A stretch of DNA of 64,000 nucleotides from the NCBI GenBank assembly GCA_023213315.1, contig JAKCPI010003142.1, forward strand, positions 62,001 through 126,000. Reading direction: 5' to 3'. This DNA comes from Euborellia annulipes (Eukaryota; Arthropoda; Insecta; Dermaptera; Anisolabididae). Positions 58,127 through 64,000 of the stretch are shown here, in pieces. Every line of letters starts with the position of its first letter. Within the stretch, counting starts at the first letter, position 1. The position numbers were made by a program, and so were the translations under genes. The notes under the pieces were generated by a model, which saw only the letters and a program-made list of their open reading frames with translations, was not told the DNA's origin and did not search any database.

Positions 58127-61100
58127 GTAAGAGAGATTTCTTAAATATTATTAATCAATAATTCTCTTTTCATTGAGATGAGAGCATCCTTTGAAATTTT
58201 TTTTTTTTTTTTGGGGTATGGGAAACTAAATTATTATTTTAGTAAGGGGCGTATATAGAAATTTTTTTGGGGGAAGGGGCTGAACTCAAAAATATTCCGC
58301 AGGGAAAATTTTTTGACAAAACTATAATCAATTTTTCCGCAGTGGCAAAATTTTTCTACCTTTTTTTAGGAAGAGGGAATTTTATTTCGGCGTGGGAGGG
58401 GGGCCTCCTTGGCCCCTCTTATTTACACCTTGTTTACTGTATATCCGTATATATATGTATATAGATTTGGAAAATTTAGGGGCGGCCCGGGCCCCCTCGC
58501 CCCCCCTCCCTCCCCTTTATATACGCCCCTGATTTTAGTTAGTAATAAGAGATATTAATAAAAATTATACCGTTTCGGCCACTATTTCTATATATAGACT
58601 ATATATGTCATAAATAAGCTGGTACCGTCAGTTCAAATTAAATTTTTTTTATTTCAGGTCCAATTTGGTGGCCCCTTCTTGGGACATTGCCTCAAATCCG
58701 TCTGGGCCTTACGAAATGGCATTTACATCGCATATTCCAAGAATGGGTAATGTTGATTATTTACTCAAATATTAATAAGACTAAATTTTCACCAAAAATA
58801 TAATCAACAAAATTTAAATTTTACACTATTAAATTTGTTTTAAGCTCAGGGGCCTACATTTTGTGGGTACGTGGATGGCGACCACGAGCTGCCCTAGCTG
58901 GGACTGGCACTACTTCTGTTCTTTCTATACCAGTCTCTTCCTTACTATATTTTCTCAGGCGTCAGACCGTGCGACGGACTGGCCTGTTATTTTCCTTTCC
59001 GGTCGCAACAACCCATGAACCGCCGACTCCCCGCCACGGAATTTAAGACGAAGAAAGAAGAAGAAAACTATTAAATTTGTTTTCATGCATTTTTTCTTTT
59101 GCCCAGGCTCGTGAATATGGTCCTGTGGTAGGATTGCGTCTAGGAATTCAACCAATGGTTTTGGTGTCAGGGATCCAAACTACAAGGCTTGTTCTCTCTT
59201 CCGATGCTTTTGATGCTCGCCCTGACGGCTTCTTTTTCCGTCTACGGACTTTTGGACACCGTCAGGGTATTTATCAAATTGAGATGATGAGTTTCTAAGT
59301 CAATGAAATTAATGATTCTTTTTCAACTCAAAGATTCTAAATTGAATTTTTCATCTTTTAAGCCAATCTATTAATAAAAGTGATTTATTAGAGTTAGATT
59401 AAGTTTAGTGAAGATCAATTTTCTACACACTACTAACATGCTAACTAGTCATTTTTTCGAAGGAGTCCTAGTGGTTGTAATAGTAATAAATCTTTTCACT
59501 GCCTTTATTTTCAGGGGTGGTGTTTGCTGAGGGCGAATCGTGGCGAGAAATGCGACGTTTTGTTGTGCATCAACTGCGAGATAGCACTCACTCTAAGCGT
59601 TGCGAGCAAGAGGCTTTGTCAATAATCAAGAGATTGATGTTAAGAGCTGACAGAGAAGGTTATCTGGTACCAAAAGTACACGACCTTTTCAAAGTTGCTG
59701 TTCTCAACACACTCTGGGCACTTATAGCTGGAAATAGGTGGCTTATTATTTTATTTACTAAATTTCAGTTTTTACTTTGGCGTATACGAAGTAGAGAAAG
59801 TATTTAATCTTCAAAAATGAAACCACCAATCGTTTCAAAATTTAAGTTTAAAAAATAGTTTTTTTTAATTGGTCCTTCGAGCCGAATTTTTTCCCCAAAA
59901 AAGCAACTCGACGAATTTGGAATCTATGACCAACCTTGAGTCGTGTAGTGATAATTATTTCGAAAAAAGCGGTCCACCTCCGAAACTCTCCCTGAAAATT
60001 TTGGAGAAATCGCAATCTCCTCAGTCAGGGCCGGATCTAGGGGAGGGCAGTGGATAGGCTTCCATCGTTAGAGGACAGTTTCCTCTTTCTGTTAGCCAAT
60101 CAAGTTATTCAAAAGATCGCAAATTAAGAGAGAAAATGCCACATCACTAACATTATAATAGAGCTATCAACTTGAAAATAAGCGCCCACAAATCTAATTT
60201 AATTCTGAATCTGACCAGCATTTTTAATGGTTAATGTGGCTTTCGTATTTCTTAAAAATTTTCGTAATATTTTTAAGGGAGTATTTTCTCTGAAAATGTT
60301 GACAATATTAATGAAATCCCTGACTTCGTATTTTTACTTAAGCCTAAAAACGTTTTTTTTTTTTGTAACATCTTAAATCAATTTAATTCATTAAAAAATA
60401 CCTCTTATGTTTAAGTTATTGAGATACAATTTTAGAATCCATTTTACTATCATTTAAGAAGATGATGGTTAACAAATAATATCTTTAATTAGATTACCGG
60501 AGGGAGATCCCCGTCTAGATAAGCTGTTGATGTTGGTGGACGAATGTTTTCGGTTTTTGGATGTCGGCGGAGGTTTACTTAATCAAATGCCTTTGCTGCG
60601 TTTCGTAATGCCTCAAACCTCTGGTTACACTCTTATTATGCGCACCTTGAATTCAATGTGGAAATTCATCCAGGTGATGATTTTTTTTACTTCATTTTTA
60701 AACTAAATTTAAATTTGATAATTGGATATCACTACTCTAAAAAAAAAAATTTCTATTTTCCTTAGATCACAATTAATGAACATAAGAAAAAAGAGGAAAG
60801 TTGCTCAAAGAATTTGATAGATGCATTTCTTAAGAAGCAAAATGAGGGCAAAAACGGATATACAGGTAAGAAAATCTAATAAAAAAGATTTATTTTTTTA
60901 TGATTAGGACATTTTTACTTTTAACCCTTGACCTATGGCTCAGGGGTAGAACAATGGCTTCTGATACCAGAGGTCAAGGGTTCGCATCCCGTCCAAGGCC
61001 ATAAAATTTATTTCAATTGAATTGTTTTAAAATATAAAAACCTTTTTAATAGATGTCTTAATAACATAAGTATTTTAGAACAGCAACTGGTCTCAGTTTG

Positions 61101-62959
61101 TATGGATCTATTCATGGCTGGCGCGGAGACGACTGCCACTACCATCAGCATGGCACTCCTATATCTGCTTAAGTTTCCGGAACTCCAAATCAAAATACGC
61201 AAGGAGCTGGATGCCGCCTGTCCTAATCCACAAGAATGGCCCTCTTGGCAAACTAGAACCAGGTGATAACATTAGAGTATTTTGGAAATTAGAATATTAT
61301 TAATAAATATGATGTAGAAGTAATTAAATTTTTAATGTTTATTAGAACACCATTCTTAGAAGCTTTCTTGAATGAAGTTCACCGTCATGCCAGCATAGCT
61401 CCTTTAGGAATCGCCCACAGAACATCAAAAGAAGTGAAGCTTGAAAAATATATAATTCCAAAGGTAAAAATTTTATAAATTAATTTTGCTTTGTCTGGTG
61501 AAAAAAATTTTACATCTGTTTTCTGTTGCGTGAGTTGAGCTCTCACTCAATTGAATTCTTCGAATCTATTTCACAAAAAATTTAAAATTAATAGTACTAC
61601 TGTATATTGAATTTTTTTGAAATCAAAAAATAATCTTTTACTAAAATATAAAAATCTAGGATACTCTTGTGGTGGTGAGTCTTTGGAGCGTCCATCGAGA
61701 TCCCCACTTCTGGACAAACCCGGAGGATTTTAATCCAGATCGATTTTTAGATGAAAATGGCAAATTAATCTCCTCGAGTGATGCCTTCCTTCCCTTTGGG
61801 TTTGGTAAGCGATTTTACTCGTAGATTGAATTTTTTCATTTTTAAATTTAGTGGTAAATAAATTCCAAATTAAAATAAAATGACGTTCCCAAAATGTGTA
61901 TTTAGAACCTCTTGATGTCTTTAAAATCTTTTATTTAATTAAAGATCTCTCCTCCACTAATTAGTTTTATCAAGCCAAGAATATAAATTTGGCTTTATGG
62001 CAATCCCTATTACTTAGACAACAATTGCTTCTTTTAAGAAAGTATTGCATAACCACCAGGCGCTTCTGATTAGAGGCGCCTCCATGTGTTCGTTGAGTCA
62101 ACTTTCGTTTACTTGGCGGTTAAAATAAATTAAACAACTTTTCTATAAATAGTCCAACACTTAATCATTTCTACTAATAAGAGTGTTGTTATACAAGAAG
62201 AAAGAAATTTTATTAGGCAAACTAAATTATACAGAATTGGAATATATCGCCAGCTGGCTAGTGGCGAAAGTCCAAAAATTCAATTTTTCAGTTAAGACGT
62301 TGTTAGAACGTCCATTGGCGTCATTTCAACTTTTTCTTATGGGGGGGGGGGCAAACATTTATTTTCATAAAATTTACTTACAAATAGGTACTCATATTTG
62401 GCCAAAAGATATTTAATTTAATGAATTGTTTAATTTTGTACAATTTATATACTCGTAGATATATTTTGAAATATTTTATTTAGAATAATACACAATTTTA
62501 TAAAAATCAGAGCCCTTGGGGGGGATGCCCCCCTCCAAATGACGCCACAGAAAACGTCTTCTCTTTTGAGTGCCAAAGTGGCGAAAATATATTTACATTC
62601 TTTGCTATAGATTCTGGCCTATTCATTTGTTGCCCGGCTATTTAAATGTATATGTTTATAAAACTTCCAAACGCCTTTTCTCCAATTGCTATATTTCGGA
62701 TTTTCACCCCTATCATTCTCAGCAATTAAAGCGAATAAACAGTTTATAAAAGTTTCGGGTAACTTTTTTAGGAAAGCGTCGATGTCTTGGTGAATCGCTG
62801 GCCAGGGTGAACATCTTCGTTTTCATATCGATGCTACTCTGCGCCTTCGAGATACATCCTGATGACAAGCCTTTACCTCCAACATTGGGCTTAGATGGAC
62901 TTACTTTGGCCACTCCTCCCTTTTCTGCGAAATTTGTGCCCAGAAGATCACTGCCCTAA
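58042..62959 (+). CDS. Cytochrome P450, CYP2 clan (CYP15/CYP305-like), complete 10-exon gene
   Basis: Heme-thiolate monooxygenase of 490 residues, anchored in the endoplasmic reticulum, working with NADPH-P450 reductase. Exons 58042-58126, 58658-58746, 59107-59266, 59515-59737, 60493-60673, 60766-60865, 61079-61262, 61346-61463, 61660-61804 and 62772-62959 join in frame with GT-AG introns. Visible landmarks: hydrophobic N-terminal anchor (residues 2-20), PPGP hinge (27-30), C-helix WREMR (121-125), I-helix AGAETT (293-298), ExxR as EVHR (351-354), FNPDRF (404-409), heme loop FGFGKRRCLG with Cys433. The [12 protein letters not shown] segment is typical of arthropod CYP15/CYP305 members of the CYP2 clan. 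CYP15 enzymes in insects epoxidise juvenile-hormone precursors; the substrate here is not determined. All catalytic motifs are intact. Subfamily is uncertain. Confidence 0.95.
58244..58531. mobile_element. hAT MITE in P450 intron 1 (TSD ATTTTAGT)
   Basis: AAGGGGCGTATATAGAAATT to TTTATATACGCCCCTG; perfect duplications ATTTTAGT at 58236-58243 and 58532-58539. It makes up over half of the intron. Confidence 0.9.
58658..58746 (+). CDS. P450 exon 2
   Basis: Encodes [16 protein letters not shown]... to FQEW, the N-terminal WP-LG-LP segment after the proline hinge. Acceptor atttcag, donor gg|gtaatg, phase 1 in and 0 out. The upstream intron contains a hAT MITE. Confidence 0.93.
58842..59066 (+). 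repeat. SINE-C in P450 intron 2 (TSD ACTATTAAATTTGTTTT)
   Basis: Seventeen-base perfect duplications at 58825-58841 and 59067-59083. aagctcaggggcctacattt, gtacgtggatggcgaccacg, gcgtcagaccgtgcgacgga and a gaagaaagaagaagaaa tail. Confidence 0.92.
59107..59266 (+). CDS. P450 exon 3
   Basis: Encodes [20 protein letters not shown] through [16 protein letters not shown], the beta-1 sheet and B-B' region of the CYP2-clan fold. Acceptor ttgcccag, donor gg|gtattt, phase 0 in and 1 out. The upstream intron carries a whole SINE-C. Confidence 0.93.
59515..59737 (+). CDS. P450 exon 4: C-helix
   Basis: Encodes [20 protein letters not shown] through [17 protein letters not shown] is the C-helix WxxxR that contacts the heme propionate. 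The [11 protein letters not shown] stretch departs from the usual HLRDFGFG form of this clan. Donor ag|gtggct, phase 1 in and 2 out. Confidence 0.93.
60026..60052. repeat. MITE end fragment in P450 intron 4
   Basis: CAGGGCCGGATCTAGGGG matches one terminus of the 57373/63116 family; the rest is missing. Confidence 0.5.
60493..60673 (+). CDS. P450 exon 5
   Basis: Encodes [20 protein letters not shown] to [12 protein letters not shown], the F-G region that lines the substrate channel. Acceptor tttaattag, donor cag|gtgatg, phase 2 in and 0 out. Confidence 0.92.
60766..60865 (+). CDS. P450 exon 6
   Basis: Encodes [20 protein letters not shown] to NEGKNGYT, a charged G-H/H-helix region with the usual hydrophobic L-I-D-A-F-L block. 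Acceptor ttccttag, donor cag|gtaaga, phase 0 in and 1 out. Confidence 0.92.
60942..61025 (+). repeat. SINE-B 5' part in P450 intron 6
   Basis: Head with GGCTCAGGGGTAGAACAATG and B box GGGTTCGCATCCC, then atttcaattgaattg; 3' end missing. Confidence 0.7.
61079..61262 (+). CDS. P450 exon 7: I-helix
   Basis: Encodes [20 protein letters not shown] through WQTRT. AGAETT carries the acid-alcohol pair for oxygen activation. Acceptor tattttag, donor ag|gtgata, phase 1 in and 2 out. Confidence 0.94.
61346..61463 (+). CDS. P450 exon 8: K-helix
   Basis: Encodes [20 protein letters not shown] through EKYIIPK. EVHR is the invariant ExxR of the K-helix. Acceptor tttattag, donor aag|gtaaaa, phase 2 in and 0 out. 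Confidence 0.94.
61660..61804 (+). CDS. P450 exon 9
   Basis: Encodes [20 protein letters not shown] through [12 protein letters not shown] and the first part of the heme loop, LPFGFG. Splits the loop at a phase 1 junction, ttg|gtaagc. Confidence 0.94.
62313..62550. mobile_element. hAT-like MITE in P450 intron 9
   Basis: CATTGGCGTCATTTCAACTT to CAAATGACGCCACAG; flanks AGAACGTC and AAAACGTC differ at one base. Confidence 0.75.
62772..62959 (+). CDS. P450 exon 10: heme-binding cysteine and stop
   Basis: Completes the heme loop as [20 protein letters not shown] and runs to [12 protein letters not shown] and TAA. Acceptor tttttag. Downstream, no canonical AATAAA appears before the MITE at 63116, so a variant signal is likely. 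Confidence 0.94.
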
Positions 62960-63115
62960 CCCTAAATGATTTTATAACTTATTTATATATATAACGTATC
63001 AATATATTTCCATAACGCTTTGTAGTAAAATATTAGGGGCAAAACATTGTAAATATAAAAATAATTTTATTATAATATAATTTTCTTTAGAATTCCTGAA
63101 TATAATAAGTTAGTT

Positions 63116-63300
63116 CAGGGCCGGAACTAGGAGATTTTTTAGGAGGGGAAAATTTAATTCTTCTTAAAATGTTCTGTACAAAATTCATATCATTTTACCT
63201 TTTTTTTTTTTTTTTTTTAGTAAATCTTTCTTTTAATTGCAGCCCCCTGGTATCTGCCTCCCGTGGCCCCAGTGCCCCCCTGCACCTAGATCCGGCCCTG
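63116..63300. mobile_element. hAT-like MITE, CAGGGCCGGAACTAGG family
   Basis: CAGGGCCGGAACTAGG to CCTAGATCCGGCCCTG; flanks AGTTAGTT and GGTTTGTT match at 6 of 8 bases. Downstream of the P450 stop. Confidence 0.75.
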
Positions 63301-63330
63301 GGTTTGTTCGATTCAAGCCCCCTGGATGTA

Positions 63331-63552
63331 CAGTGAGCGTCAATATTAAGTCCCACCCATGCGTTTTCTATTTGTGATTATTTCATTGTTTTCATAAAAG
63401 AAAATGAAAATCAATATTGTAAATTTTCTAGGTTTGAACCATGAAAGTTTCCATTAAAAAATATGTAATTTACTAAAAATAATATTTTTTTAAACAATGA
63501 AATAATCACAAGTAGAAAACGCATAGGGGGGACTTAATATTGTCCCTCACTG
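63331..63552. mobile_element. TA-flanked MITE, CAGTGAGSG family
   Basis: Arms of about 60 bp starting CAGTGAGCGTCAATATTAAG; flanked by TA at 63329-63330 and 63553-63554. Tc1/mariner-like. Confidence 0.85.
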
Positions 63553-63559
63553 TACACAA

Positions 63560-64000
63560 GCAGCCCAAGCTTATACTTCCCCAGATCCACACCTTCCCAC
63601 GCACTCGCTGTGTGCAAACTAAGGTAGCCCTCGGGCTGCTCTGGGAAGCCCTCGGGCTGCCCGAGGACCTTACCAGACAAAACCCGATTGTTTTAGTGAC
63701 TAATGAAATAAAAATGTTATTTAACTAAAAAAATATTTTATTTAAATAGTAAACTTAATTAATATTTTATTTATATTGTCTATTTATTGTATATGAATTT
63801 TAAAAACTTTTAAATCAACAAGTTATTGAACCAACCTTTAGAGAGTCGGCTGAAATAAAATATTAATTATTTCTTTCTTTTAATTAAAAAGTGATATATA
63901 TATTTTATTTTAATATTAAAATAAATAAATATTTAATATTTTATTTGAAATTAATAGAAAAAAATGTTTTGATTTTTGGTGTATTTCATCAAGTAATTGA
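63560..64000. other. End of window, nothing firmly recognised
   Basis: A 60-bp patch with repeated ccctcgggctgc units at 63629-63662, then AT-rich DNA. Confidence 0.4.

Noticed and set aside
1..64000. CRISPR arrays, bacterial operons, viral genes
   Set aside because: No direct-repeat/spacer pattern, no bacterial-style gene density, and no recognisable viral polymerase or capsid frame.

Overview
The window is AT-rich eukaryotic DNA, very probably from an arthropod. The evidence is one spliced gene for an FTZ-F1-type (NR5A) nuclear receptor, one spliced CYP2-clan cytochrome P450, GT-AG introns, tRNA-derived SINEs, and a very heavy load of short non-autonomous DNA transposons. I cannot decide between a crustacean and an insect from sequence alone. 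There is no sign of bacterial gene structure, CRISPR arrays or rRNA operons. Nearly all the short open reading frames are chance or repeat-derived.

Layout. Positions 1-32892 hold no exon I can identify. This is probably the long upstream intron or 5' region of the FTZ-F1 gene. It is filled with hAT-like MITEs (many with readable 8-bp target duplications), foldback elements, three SINE families and a ~0.7-kb palindromic-ended element called family T here. GC-richer islands at about 1.86-2.36, 13.6-13.87, 16.05-16.41, 22.3-22.6 and 30.97-31.64 kb could be first exons or control regions. The last three FTZ-F1 coding exons lie at 32893-33151, 43826-43926 and 45973-46119 (+ strand). They encode the C-terminal 168 residues of the ligand-binding domain, ending in the AF-2 helix. 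The DNA-binding domain is not in the window. A long AT-rich 3' region follows; a possible polyadenylation signal lies at 54382-54387. From 55.1 to 57.7 kb there is a stack of nested hAT MITEs. A complete 10-exon P450 gene (490 residues) occupies 58042-62959 (+), with a TATA box about 100 bp upstream of the ATG. The window ends in more MITEs.

How the parts relate. FTZ-F1 is the moulting competence factor of arthropods, and CYP2-clan P450s include hormone-metabolising enzymes. The two are neighbours on the same strand, but any functional link is inference. The most striking non-genic finding is a pair of composite hAT elements (6748-9473 and 27895-30159). Each is bounded by perfect 8-bp target duplications, carries a hAT MITE-like unit at both ends, and shares a core that looks like a captured promoter plus first exon. 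Other notable features are foldback elements whose arms carry a conserved CTGAnGA-hairpin-GAAACGT motif, an inverted duplicate of a tRNA-like unit (34792-35075), and repeats that spread perfect RFX X-box palindromes.
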